From positions 26,446 through 90,445 of the forward strand of contig JBJHBH010000003.1 in assembly GCA_050485365.1 (NCBI GenBank): a stretch of 64,000 nucleotides of DNA, in the 5' to 3' direction. Source of the DNA: JARFUG01 sp050485365. Its GTDB lineage: Bacteria > Desulfobacterota > Desulfuromonadia > Desulfuromonadales > JACZKF01. Positions within the stretch are counted from its first letter, which is position 1. Every line of letters starts with the position of its first letter. A program made the translations under genes and the position numbers. This document shows, one piece after another, positions 1-8,017 of the stretch. The notes under the pieces are model-generated. The model made no database searches, was not told where the DNA came from, and saw nothing but the letters and a program-made list of their open reading frames with translations.

Positions 1-1323
1 CACCTCGAAGCCGACCTGAGCGGGCAATTCGTTCCCCTCGGCCATCTTCAGAATGCGCCCCTCCCTCGTCCACATCTCCATCCGCCAGTATTCGAGGGGA
101 ACCCTGCCGTCGTGGGCGAACTCGACGGTCATCTCCCTGTCGTTTTTCTCGACGGCGAGCTCCACCTGCGGCGCTCTGCGGTTCAGCTCCACCTTCCGGG
201 TAGCCTTGGCCGAGTTTCCGGCTTCGTCCCAGATTTCGAGGACCACCTCGTATTCCCCGTTCACGACCGGGATGTCGGTATTGCCGCGCCCCGACCAGAT
301 GAGGGCTTCGGGCAGATTGCCGCCCCCGGCGTCGATCCCCACGACCTCTCCGCGATCGTTCAGAAAAGAGAGACGCCAGCGCGCGATCGGCTTTCGAACG
401 AGCAGACGGGGCTGGATGATCAGATCCCTTCGGAAAACCGGGACATCCCCTTCGATGCTCGCCCCCTTCAGATCGATTTCGAAGAGCGGAGGGGTCCCGT
501 CGACGACGTAGGAGCCGAGGAGCGCCGTTTCATTGCGGCCGTACAGAGGCCATTCGAGAAAGAGAGAGACCGGGAACCGTCCGTCCTTCTCCCCCGCGAT
601 CCAGGAGGACTCGAAGGTCAGCCCGTCATCGCTCACCGATGCGGCGTGGATCTGGTCGTCCGATTTGAAGAAGACCCGGGGGGGGCGCCCTGAAGGCCAG
701 CCGTTTCGAAGCCGGACGCGGGCCGTAAATTCCGCCCCGGGGCGAAGGTGGCTCGGGTGCAGCACGATGGAGTCGATACTTATGGTCGCTGCGCGCTGCA
801 TCTCGTTGATGATCTCCCAAGGCCACTTCGAAACGAGGTCATCAAGAAGAAAGGGGTGCAGATCGGCCACCGAAGACGGCTCGCCGATGCCGAGAACCCT
901 GCGACCGTCAGAGGCGCTGAAATGTCCGACATACGTCCAGACGGTGCGGGCATCGGTGGTGCGGACCAGTTGCAGGGTCAAACCCATGGACGGCGTCGGC
1001 CGCTCCTTCATCTGACTTACGGTTCCCAGCAGCACGAACGGGGCTCCCAACTCTTCCCTGACACGGGATATGTGATACGTCTCCAGATGGCCGACGGTGC
1101 GGATGCGGTTGTGGACCATGAAGGCGATGACCGTCTCCTGACTCTCGATCTCGTTGCCGGCCGTTCTCAAACGTTCGGCAAGGATCCGGGTAAAGGGGAG
1201 ATTCACCTCGTTTCTCCCCCTGGTGAGCTCCTGCAGCGGAAAGACGGCTATGGACGGAGGAGCCGCAGCAGCAGCGACGGCCGGAAATAGAACGCAAAGA
1301 ATGACGAGTCCGATCTTGGTCAT
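1..1323 (-). CDS. Secreted protein with FlgO/TolB-like N-terminal domain (3' end beyond window)
   Basis: Incomplete gene: 441 codons are visible and the reading frame is still open at the left edge. The ATG at 1323 starts a signal peptide (MTKIGLVILCVLFPAVAAAA). Residues ~24-140 (IAVFPLQE, ILAERLRTAG, GAPFVLLGTVSQ, TDARTVWTYVG) look like the TolB-N/FlgO/CsgG-type fold, which typically binds or assembles at the outer membrane. The rest is beta-rich, with repeated sandwich-like segments (FTARVRLRNG, YEVVLEIWDEAGNSAKATRKVELN). It precedes a gap of 183 bp to a CsgG-like lipoprotein gene on the same strand, so both may serve one envelope complex with the downstream barrel protein and cytochromes. 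No exact function is recognised; the fold assignment is by eye. Confidence 0.6.
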   Translation of the reverse strand, partial: MTKIGLVILCVLFPAVAAAAAPPSIAVFPLQELTRGRNEVNLPFTRILAERLRTAGNEIESQETVIAFMVHNRIRTVGHLETYHISRVREELGAPFVLLGTVSQMKERPTPSMGLTLQLVRTTDARTVWTYVGHFSASDGRRVLGIGEPSSVADLHPFLLDDLVSKWPWEIINEMQRAATISIDSIVLHPSHLRPGAEFTARVRLRNGWPSGRPPRVFFKSDDQIHAASVSDDGLTFESSWIAGEKDGRFPVSLFLEWPLYGRNETALLGSYVVDGTPPLFEIDLKGASIEGDVPVFRRDLIIQPRLLVRKPIARWRLSFLNDRGEVVGIDAGGGNLPEALIWSGRGNTDIPVVNGEYEVVLEIWDEAGNSAKATRKVELNRRAPQVELAVEKNDREMTVEFAHDGRVPLEYWRMEMWTREGRILKMAEGNELPAQVGFEV

Positions 1324-1390
1324 TTTATTGAGCACGCGCTCTCAACCCCTTTAACCCCTCAGCCTCAGATCCACTGTAAGTTTTTCCGCA

Positions 1391-1496
1391 ATGCATCCCC
1401 TCCCTTTGGAAAGAGGGGGAAGGGGGGGGATTTCTTGCGAGCAACCTCAGGCAAATCCCCCTAATCCCCCTTTGTTAAAGGGAGACTTGGCTTTTT
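1391..1496. repeat. C-rich intergenic palindromic repeats
   Basis: Two short palindromes (CCCTCCCTTTGGAAAGAGGG and CCCCCTTTGTTAAAGGGAG) fill the gap between the first two genes. Similar C-rich hairpins recur at 2186, 4535, 7807, 10212, 21512, 27405 and 30309. They are probably dispersed repeats that can also act as weak hairpins; no coding potential is seen. Confidence 0.5.
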
Positions 1497-1506
1497 CCGC
1501 GAAGCG

Positions 1507-2088
1507 TCATCTGATCGTCGCCAGCATTCTGCTCACGAGAGTCAGTGTGACCTCGAAGGAGTTCTTCGGCGTCGTCCCGAAGAGCCGGTCCATCAGCGAG
1601 TAGCCGCTCCCCCGCCCGCTCGACTGCCACAGGACCATCCCCGTCTCGGTGTCGACGAGACGCAACGTCAGGGAGATTTCGGGGTAGACGGCCCCCCCGG
1701 TGCGGGCGCCCGCCTCCTGCTCGACGGAGCCGAGGATGAAGGCCTGGGTTCCGAGGCGCTGCCCCAGACGGCGCATGGTCGGTCCGTCCATGGGCGCACC
1801 CGCCTCGATCGCTTCGGCCCGCAGCGTGCTGTCGACCCGCCCCTTGTCCACCACGTCGAACAGGCCCGATGCGAGGAGTTGGGTCATGGTGATCTCGCGG
1901 GTGCGCTGAGCGGCGCCGGCCCCGCCGCCGAGGTTCTCGAAGGGGAGAACGGCCACCGTCTGGATGTAGGAGAGATTGACTTCATCCCGCATGAAAGACT
2001 TAGTCTGATTGCGCCCGCTGCATGCGGAAAGAGAAATCGACAAGAAGACGAAAATCAGCAGGAGTGCGACAATTTTCTTCTGTTTCAT
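1507..2088 (-). CDS. CsgG/curli-type assembly lipoprotein
   Basis: Predicted outer-membrane lipoprotein of 193 residues. The ATG at 2088 (MKQKKIVALL) is preferred over one 18 nt upstream because AAGGA lies 10 nt before it. A lipobox LSAC at ~residues 20-23 gives Cys23 as the lipid anchor. The mature part (VAVLPFENLGGG, ITMTQLLASGLFDVVDKGRVD, LGQRLGTQAFILGSVEQ, LVDTETGMVLWQSSGRGSG) matches the CsgG/GNA1162-like ABA fold. It sits between the secreted FlgO-like gene and a large beta-barrel gene on the same strand. A plausible role is as part of an outer-membrane secretion or assembly complex for the neighbouring barrel protein or cytochromes. The family call is fairly firm; the partner is inferred. 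Confidence 0.75.
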   Translation of the reverse strand: MKQKKIVALLLIFVFLSISLSACSGRNQTKSFMRDEVNLSYIQTVAVLPFENLGGGAGAAQRTREITMTQLLASGLFDVVDKGRVDSTLRAEAIEAGAPMDGPTMRRLGQRLGTQAFILGSVEQEAGARTGGAVYPEISLTLRLVDTETGMVLWQSSGRGSGYSLMDRLFGTTPKNSFEVTLTLVSRMLATIR

Positions 2089-2185
2089 CTCGTAGAAGTC
2101 CTTCATGAAATTGGCTGGAATAAATGTACAGAAACTAATTTTTTAATGCAAGAGAATTTTTTAAGAAAGTAACATTAATCTTCTA

Positions 2186-2245
2186 GCACCTTCCGCCTCG
2201 CCTCTCCCCGAGGGAGAGGGTGCCTAAAGGGCGAGTGAGGGGGTA
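2186..2245. repeat. C-rich intergenic palindromic repeat
   Basis: Contains CTCTCCCCGAGGGAGAG followed by GGGCGAGTGAGGGGG, a hairpin-forming dispersed repeat between the barrel gene and the lipoprotein gene. It is related in sequence to the copies at 7807, 10212 and 27405. Confidence 0.5.
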
Positions 2246-2258
2246 TTGGCTTTTGCCC

Positions 2259-4364
2259 CTAAAGCCTCATCGCCAAAGAAACCTGGAAGTTATAACTGTT
2301 CATCTCGGCGAGCGTGTAGTTGACCCGGCTCTGCATGGAGAAGGTCTGGCTGATGGACCAACTTCCATCGAGTCCGAAGCGGTTGGAGGTTTCTCGCCCC
2401 TGCGTGTGGCTGTATCGGAAATTCGCCCTCGTCTTGTGGGTGCGCAGCAATACCATGCTCATGTTGAAGGCGAGCGTATCCGGGGTGTCGGGCCCCGTCC
2501 AGCGGCGGGTGCCGGTCAGACGCATGGAGAGGAGATCCGACGGGCGATACCCGAAGCTCAGCGTCGAGTCTGAGCTCGAGTCCGTGGCGGTATCGGTCTC
2601 GGTCTGCCGGTAATTCGTCGCCAGATCCGCCGTCAGTTTGGGGTTGATGCGGGCGTTGAAGTTGATTCGGCTGCTGAAGGTGTCGATGTCGACGGCCTCA
2701 CCGTCGTCGCGAAACCGGGTGCTCGTCACGTAGGACGCATTGAGCGAGGCGGTGAGGTCCGGATAGATGCGCGCCGTGGAGAAGAGGCTGTAGGTGTCGC
2801 TGGTGGCGGTTTTCTGCTCTCCGACGAAGCGCTCGGACTTTGTGGCGCCGACGGTGACGTTTAGGGTCGGCAGGGGAAAGGTCGCCACGATCAGAGAATA
2901 CGAGCGGGCGAGCGTCTCCGGCGCGCCGGTCGAATTCAGGCGGGTTTCGCTGTACCCGAGCGAGGGCGAGACCGCTCGGTGGGGCGCCCATCGAAGGCCG
3001 CCGCTCAGAGAGCGGCGGGTCGATTCGGTGCTCAAATCGCCGGACGTGCTGTCCGACCTCTCGTACGTCACGCTGGAGGAGGCCGCCAGCGTTCGGGTGA
3101 GTTGAAGACGCATATTGGCCGTGGTGAGATGGCTCGTCCGGCGGCTCCCACCGTCGGCGTCGGTAAAAAAACTGATGACCTCCAGTTCGGTGACGTGCAG
3201 GGGGACACCGGAGTCGTTCGTCACCACGACCTTGACTTCCCGCGCGAAACGGCCCACGGGGACTTCGAACCGGCTTCGCTGCTCGTCGTACAGCGCAGGG
3301 AGATCCTCCGCCGCCAGTTCCCACGAATCGTCGAGAATACTGCGGGTGTAAAGGTTCCATCGGAGGGCTTCGACCTGAGCGGGGGCCAGAGGCGCGAAGG
3401 GGTCGTGATAGAGGAGGAATGCATCGATCTGTTCGCTCAAATCGAAGCGGATGCCGACATGCCCCCTTTCGAGAGGCTGAATAGAGAGGGCCCTGCCGAA
3501 CTCCCCTTCCCGATCGTTGTTCTGCAGAAGGGGATTGATCGTCAGCTGCACGAGCGCGGGGTCGGGCTCCTGCGTCGGATCGGAGGTCGCCGACGATGGC
3601 TCCCCCAAATCGAGCCGCCGCCGGAAGACGCCTTCTTCCGGAATCACGGCCGTGAAGTCCGATTCCGAATACTGAAACTGCTGCGAGAGTCGTACGCTGA
3701 GGCGGTTTCGCCAGAAGTTGCCGCCGGTTTCGGCCCGCACGAAGTGAGAATCCGACTCGCTTCGGCTCAGCTCGATTCTGTCTTCGCTTTCGTTGTGGCT
3801 GTAGGCGTAGAAGAATTGGGCCGCCAGCAGGTCCCAGTCGAAACCGAAGCCGTAGCGTGACGAGTGCGTGTCGAGGGTGTCGGAATCGCGGCTCGTCTCG
3901 ACCGCTTCGCCGTAACTGAGCCAAAGGTTGGGCCAGAAGATGCGCTCCCAGTTGCTCCCCAAAGAAGCGTCCCACGAATAGGAAGTGAGACCCGGCCCCG
4001 ACGAGCTGCGGGTCTCCGAGGCGGTGCCGAGAAGCCCCGCCCGGAAGATGTCGTTTGTCAGATTGAGATTGGCGGAAGGGACGATCTGCTCGGACGATCT
4101 CCATCCGGTGCCGGATTCGCTTTGGGTCCGGGTGTAGCTGAGATTGAAGCCCGCCGAAATGGCATGGGTCGGCTGCCACGTTACCCCGGTGCCTGCGCCG
4201 AGACTGTAACGCTGCTGAAATGAGCGCCGCGTCTCGATGTTGTCCCCTCCCGACTCCCGATACTGCCAGAAGGCGCCGAAGTCGACGGCGAAGGCGGGAG
4301 CGGCGCCCCAGACAAAAAAAACCAGCAACAGGAGAGACAGTCTTTTGCCGACAAATAAAAGCAT
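2259..4364 (-). CDS. Large outer-membrane beta-barrel protein with internal beta-sandwich insert
   Basis: About 701 residues from the Met at 4364 (MLLFVGKRLSLLLLVFF), whose signal peptide ends at AFA-VDF. An in-frame ATG at 4403 would add 13 non-hydrophobic residues and is less likely. Most of the protein shows alternating hydrophobic/polar strands (AGFNLSYTRTQSESG, LTADLATNYRQTETDT, NFQVSLAMRL) and it ends in an aliphatic C-terminal strand, typical of a transmembrane barrel. Residues ~290-400 break this pattern (VGIRFDLSEQ, YTRSILDDSWEL, VKVVVTNDSGVPLHVTELEV) and look like a discoidin-like sandwich facing outside. It lies between the lipoprotein and cytochrome genes, so it could be an outer-membrane conduit or attachment protein for the cytochromes. 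It is not assigned to a named family. Confidence 0.65.
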   Translation of the reverse strand: MLLFVGKRLSLLLLVFFVWGAAPAFAVDFGAFWQYRESGGDNIETRRSFQQRYSLGAGTGVTWQPTHAISAGFNLSYTRTQSESGTGWRSSEQIVPSANLNLTNDIFRAGLLGTASETRSSSGPGLTSYSWDASLGSNWERIFWPNLWLSYGEAVETSRDSDTLDTHSSRYGFGFDWDLLAAQFFYAYSHNESEDRIELSRSESDSHFVRAETGGNFWRNRLSVRLSQQFQYSESDFTAVIPEEGVFRRRLDLGEPSSATSDPTQEPDPALVQLTINPLLQNNDREGEFGRALSIQPLERGHVGIRFDLSEQIDAFLLYHDPFAPLAPAQVEALRWNLYTRSILDDSWELAAEDLPALYDEQRSRFEVPVGRFAREVKVVVTNDSGVPLHVTELEVISFFTDADGGSRRTSHLTTANMRLQLTRTLAASSSVTYERSDSTSGDLSTESTRRSLSGGLRWAPHRAVSPSLGYSETRLNSTGAPETLARSYSLIVATFPLPTLNVTVGATKSERFVGEQKTATSDTYSLFSTARIYPDLTASLNASYVTSTRFRDDGEAVDIDTFSSRINFNARINPKLTADLATNYRQTETDTATDSSSDSTLSFGYRPSDLLSMRLTGTRRWTGPDTPDTLAFNMSMVLLRTHKTRANFRYSHTQGRETSNRFGLDGSWSISQTFSMQSRVNYTLAEMNSYNFQVSLAMRL

Positions 4365-4491
4365 TGGCAACCGCTGATCTCCCGTAGCTGAAAACCGATC
4401 CAACCCCCAACCAAAGATTAATACAATTATATTAACTTATACTTAATTTCTCCGCAAGCCTTTTTGCACTTCCTTCCGAAGAAATGAAATT

Positions 4492-4520
4492 CGGCAGTCT
4501 ACGCAGGTTGCAGACTGCCG
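4492..4520. terminator. Hairpin between cytochrome and barrel genes
   Basis: Perfect 9-bp stem CGGCAGTCT/AGACTGCCG with an 11-nt loop. It lies downstream of the cytochrome gene ending at 4690 and may end or attenuate transcription into the barrel gene. The flanking T-run on the minus strand is weak. Confidence 0.35.
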
Positions 4521-4534
4521 ATAAAAATCCAAAG

Positions 4535-4640
4535 CGACCCCCCCGACCCTGCGGCCCCCCCCTGTGAAACAGGAGGGGCAAAGCAAGGCAATGTCCCCCC
4601 TATGCAATAGGGGGGAAGGCCTACGCGGCCAGGGGGGTCA
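4535..4640. repeat. C/G-rich nested palindromes
   Basis: Runs of C and G form at least two hairpins (CCCCCCTGTGAAACAGGAGGGG; CCCCCCTATGCAATAGGGGG) followed by GGCC(N)GGCC and GGGGGG. A closely similar arrangement occurs at 30309-30370, so this is a dispersed repeat. Confidence 0.5.
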
Positions 4641-4689
4641 GATTTCGCCTTCAGCCTTTCGCCTTTTACCCATCGCCTCGCGCCTGCCC

Positions 4690-6024
4690 TTAAGGCATCG
4701 CCCCGCCCTTCGCCGCATGGCACGCAAGGCACCCTTCGCCGGCATGGGTCTGGTTGCCGGTGCCGGCGCGCATGCCGCTCGTCAGGGCGGCGTAGTCGAA
4801 GCGCAGCAGCCCGTCATAAGGGGCGGCGTGGGCCATGTGGCAGGAGAGACACATGACCATGTCGCGCCCGGGAACCACGTCGGCGCTCGCGGTCATTCCG
4901 GCGTTGAAGAAGTCGCTCGGACGGGCGACGGGGGCGGTGATGGAGTATTCGGTGTAGGCGGCGTACTCGCCGAGGTCCGGGATGACGTAGTCCGAAGGGT
5001 GACGCAGAAAGGCGCCGCTCGTCCCGTTGGTGTCGCCCGAAGAGTGGAAGGTGCCGTGGCAGGTGATGCAGAAGCCGGTCATCGTCGCGTTCGGCACATA
5101 GAGGCGCGACGTCTGCGACGACGTCCCCAGATGGCACCGGTTGCAGGTGTTGGTCGTGCCGTAGTCGGTGGCCTTGATCAGGTCGTTGATGTACCCGCCG
5201 TGATATTCGTTGTGGCTGCTGCTGTCGACATTTCGCCAGCGGTCCTGCTCGTTGCCGTAGCCTCTCAGCCCCCGGATGAAGCGGTAGCTGTGGGCGAGGG
5301 GGTTGTCGTAAAAATTCGGGTGCCCACCGGGGCCGCCGTCGGCCTTGAAGCCGTCGTAATTGTCGTGATGAGCGCCGCGAAAGTAGGTGACACTCGACGC
5401 GGTGGGGCCGTCGTATCCGCTGAAGGCGGAGAGGCCGGTGCGGTAGGTCGGCGGCGCGCCGGTAAAGGGGTCCCCTTCGTCGAGTTGCTGGCCGCGGATG
5501 CCGTGGCACCCCATGCTGCCGGCGCAGGTGAATTTGCCGACGTCGAAGGTGAAGCCACTCGCCTCGTGGGGCCTGAAGCCGGGGGGGTTGTTCAGGACAT
5601 CGTCCCTCGGGACGAGATCGACGACGTTGTGCCCCTTGCGGCTACCCGGCTCCCCCTGCCCTTCCTTGGTGCCGGAGATGTAGGCGAAGTTGCCGCCCGC
5701 CAGGTCGTCGTCGAAGTTGTGATAGACCTGCGGCACCCTGCTTCCGCCAGCCATCTGCCAGACCGAGTCGTCGGCGAGGGGGCTCGCGTGGCAGGCGATG
5801 CAGTCGTAGCGCAGCAGGTTGCGGTTCGTCTCCCCCGTGACGGTAGTGCTGCGCCCCTGCAGCGCCACCGGCCTCCCTTCTTCGCTGTTGTGCATGGTAT
5901 GGCAGTCGGCGCACTGGCCGACAAGACCGGCCCCGGCTGCCGTCGCGACGAGGCCGAAGAGCCACACACCCGTAAGGGCACCGATGAGGGACATAATGCG
6001 GGACTTCTTCAATTCATGCTCCAT
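4690..6024 (-). CDS. OmcS-like extracellular multiheme c-type cytochrome (copy 2)
   Basis: About 444 residues from the Met at 6024 (MEHELKKSRIM), which gives a signal peptide cut near AGA-GLVGQ. It carries six CXXCH heme motifs (CADCH, CIACH, CNRCH, CITCH, CLSCH, CLACH) plus CAGSMGCH, a CX5CH sequence. The first heme reads CADCHTMHNSEEG, as in the OmcS group of filament-forming Geobacter cytochromes (CEGCHTMHNS). The rest aligns end to end with the next gene (RKGHNVVD, GAHHDNYDG, NVDSSSHNEY, LRHPSDYVIPD, MVMCLSCHMAHA). It is probably exported for extracellular electron transfer. It is separated from its paralog by a strong hairpin at 6099-6132. The start codon is not decided by a clear ribosome binding site. 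Confidence 0.8.
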   Translation of the reverse strand: MEHELKKSRIMSLIGALTGVWLFGLVATAAGAGLVGQCADCHTMHNSEEGRPVALQGRSTTVTGETNRNLLRYDCIACHASPLADDSVWQMAGGSRVPQVYHNFDDDLAGGNFAYISGTKEGQGEPGSRKGHNVVDLVPRDDVLNNPPGFRPHEASGFTFDVGKFTCAGSMGCHGIRGQQLDEGDPFTGAPPTYRTGLSAFSGYDGPTASSVTYFRGAHHDNYDGFKADGGPGGHPNFYDNPLAHSYRFIRGLRGYGNEQDRWRNVDSSSHNEYHGGYINDLIKATDYGTTNTCNRCHLGTSSQTSRLYVPNATMTGFCITCHGTFHSSGDTNGTSGAFLRHPSDYVIPDLGEYAAYTEYSITAPVARPSDFFNAGMTASADVVPGRDMVMCLSCHMAHAAPYDGLLRFDYAALTSGMRAGTGNQTHAGEGCLACHAAKGGAMP

Positions 6025-6098
6025 ACCGTATGAGAAACGATCATTCACATTTGGATGTTCAACCTGTGAGAATGCCTGATGCGCTCCCATTTAAAGTA

Positions 6099-6132
6099 GG
6101 CCGGTACCCGAAGCGCACTTCGGGTACCGGCC
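6099..6132. terminator. 15-bp perfect hairpin between two cytochrome genes
   Basis: GGCCGGTACCCGAAG and CTTCGGGTACCGGCC form a perfect 15-bp stem with the tetraloop CGCA. On the minus strand it follows the upstream cytochrome gene and is trailed by TACTTTAAAT. It could be a partial terminator, or an RNA-processing or mRNA-stabilising hairpin setting unequal expression of the two cytochromes. Confidence 0.6.
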
Positions 6133-6167
6133 GGATGTTCATGTCAATTCAAACCTGGCAGCCTCAT

Positions 6168-7454
6168 TTAATTCTTGGGCACCCCTTTGGTGGTATGGCA
6201 GGCGAGGCAGCCGGAGACGCCTTCGGTGTTGCCGGCGACCATGTCGGCATAATTGAAGCGCAGCATGCCGTCATGGGGGGTTGCGTGGGCAGCGTGGCAC
6301 GAAAGACACATGACCATGTCGGTGCCGGGACGAACGACGCTGGCCGCGGGGAGGTCGCTCAAGTCGGGACGGGCGACCGGCGCCGTGATGTCGTACACGG
6401 TGTACGCGGCATACTCGCTGGCGTCAGGAATGACGTAGTCGGAGGGGTGGCGCAGGAAGGCGCCGCTCACGCCGTTGTTCCCGCCGTCGCCCGAGGAGTG
6501 GAAGTTGCCGTGGCAGGTGGCGCAGAAGTTGCTCATCGACTGGTTGGCGATCTTCAGGGTCGAGTCGAGGGTCATGCGGGCGCTGATGCCACTGGTGTCA
6601 CTGCCGGGCACATGGCAGCTGTTGCAGCTCGCAATCCGGAACTCCGAGTCGGCGCCGAAGTACTCGTTGTGGCTGGTGCTGTCGACGTTCTGCCAGCGGG
6701 CCTCGGTGTTGCCGATCCCCTTGAGGCCGGCGATGAAGCGATAGCTGTCAGCGATATACTGCCCGTCATGGACACCGGCGGTGATCTGCTCGGGATCCTT
6801 GAGGCCGTCGTAGTTTTGGTGGTGCGCGCCGCTGACGGCGGGGATGCCTCTGCGCTTGACAGTGATGTTTTGACCCTCATTATCTGGGTCCGGAACAGAG
6901 CTCAGCAACTGCGAACGGGTGCCGTGACAGCCGGCGGCGCCGGCGCAGGTGAAGTTGGCGAACTGCAGGCCCATGTAGTTGGCATGGGTATTGCCCATGG
7001 CTGCACCCGTTTCGGGATCGACATAGCCCCCGCGGAAGTCGCCGGGGGGAACGGTGAGACCGCCGAAGTCGGGGTCGCCCGCGCCGAAGATGTCGACGAC
7101 GTTGTGCCCCTTGCGGTTCCCTTCCAGAATGTGCATGAAGTTACCTGCGGCGAGGTCAGTCGTGCCGCTGTGATAGACCTGGGGGACCTTGCTGCCGCCC
7201 TCGAGGGTGACGATGTGCTCGCTTCCCCCCTGAGCGTGGCAGGAGATGCAGTCCATCCGCAGCAGGTTCTGGACGGGTGCTACTGAGGTGTCGCTGGATG
7301 CCGTCTCCGAGTTCCAGACCTGTGCGACGGGGCGCCCTTCTTCGCTGTTGTGCATGGTGTGGCAGTCGGCGCATTGGCCGATGAGGCCCTGAGCACTGGC
7401 CATTGCCGGCAAGGCGAAAAGGCCTAGGGCGGCGATTGCAATCATTTTCTTCAT
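6168..7454 (-). CDS. OmcS-like extracellular multiheme c-type cytochrome (copy 1)
   Basis: 428 residues. The start at 7454 (MKKMIAIAALGLFALPAMASA) is fixed by GGAGGA 8 nt upstream and by a textbook signal peptide; the ATG 15 nt earlier overlaps this ribosome site. Heme motifs: CADCH, CISCH, CNSCH, CATCH, CLSCH, CLACH, plus CAGAAGCH (CX5CH) conserved with the following paralog. The first heme segment CADCHTMHNSEEG is OmcS-like. The protein probably acts outside the cell as an electron conductor or terminal reductase. The two copies are arranged head to tail and differ mostly in loops, so they arose by tandem duplication. A long AT-rich leader (7680-7790) upstream probably holds the promoter. 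Confidence 0.85.
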   Translation of the reverse strand: MKKMIAIAALGLFALPAMASAQGLIGQCADCHTMHNSEEGRPVAQVWNSETASSDTSVAPVQNLLRMDCISCHAQGGSEHIVTLEGGSKVPQVYHSGTTDLAAGNFMHILEGNRKGHNVVDIFGAGDPDFGGLTVPPGDFRGGYVDPETGAAMGNTHANYMGLQFANFTCAGAAGCHGTRSQLLSSVPDPDNEGQNITVKRRGIPAVSGAHHQNYDGLKDPEQITAGVHDGQYIADSYRFIAGLKGIGNTEARWQNVDSTSHNEYFGADSEFRIASCNSCHVPGSDTSGISARMTLDSTLKIANQSMSNFCATCHGNFHSSGDGGNNGVSGAFLRHPSDYVIPDASEYAAYTVYDITAPVARPDLSDLPAASVVRPGTDMVMCLSCHAAHATPHDGMLRFNYADMVAGNTEGVSGCLACHTTKGVPKN

Positions 7455-7970
7455 TTCGACTTCCTCCATTCATTTCCATTTGGTTGTGGCAGCTCAAAAA
7501 CCCTCCTCCATTTTCCCACCTGATACATGGGCCGGCACTCCCGACGATCCGGGAGGGGAGAACCCGGTCAAGCCTCCTTCTTTTCTTTCGTCTCTACTCA
7601 CCTCCTTTCCGGCGTTTTTTGCCTTAGCGATACCTGCCGACACATTGCAGCAATCCGTATCCCCCCAGAAATGAAGTGTGCATTTGCGCAGCGTCCTAAT
7701 TATTAGCAATTCATTATTTATTGTCAATTATAAAAAACAAATTGTTGCTGAATTTTAAAAAATAATTGAAATCTCAACGGTTTAACACCAGAAAGAGCCT
7801 AGAGCACTTTCCCCTCATCCGGCCTTCGGCCACCCTCTCCCTTATGGAGAGAGGAAGCTGTTGGGGCGAGATCGAGCACATTCGAAGAGTGGAATGGGGT
7901 GGATATGGCGGTGGGTTGTTAAGAGCGGGGATATAACAGGCGAGCAGTGTACGGGGTCAGAGAAGCCATT
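7455..7970. other. Intergenic leader region with AT-rich promoter zone and a C-rich repeat
   Basis: No gene seen. Positions ~7680-7790 are strikingly AT-rich against a GC-rich background and probably contain the promoter of the downstream cytochrome gene. Positions 7807-7860 hold a dispersed repeat (CCGGCCTTCGGCC, CCCTCTCCCTTATGGAGAG). No operator was recognised. Confidence 0.45.
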
Positions 7971-8010
7971 GAGGGAAACGGAGGCGCGACCTCGCGCCTC
8001 CGTTTCCCTC
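7971..8010. terminator. 19-bp perfect inverted repeat, probable bidirectional terminator
   Basis: GAGGGAAACG plus GAGGCGCGA, then CC, then the exact reverse complement to 8010. It lies 7 nt beyond the stop codon of the cytochrome gene ending at 8018. No long T-run follows, so termination strength is uncertain; the stem would also protect the mRNA 3' end. Confidence 0.65.
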
Positions 8011-8017
8011 TGGGAAG

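Noticed and set aside
4564..6033. 489-codon plus-strand frame across the cytochrome gene
   Set aside because: Val/Gly/Ala-rich shadow; the minus strand has a signal peptide and seven heme-type motifs.
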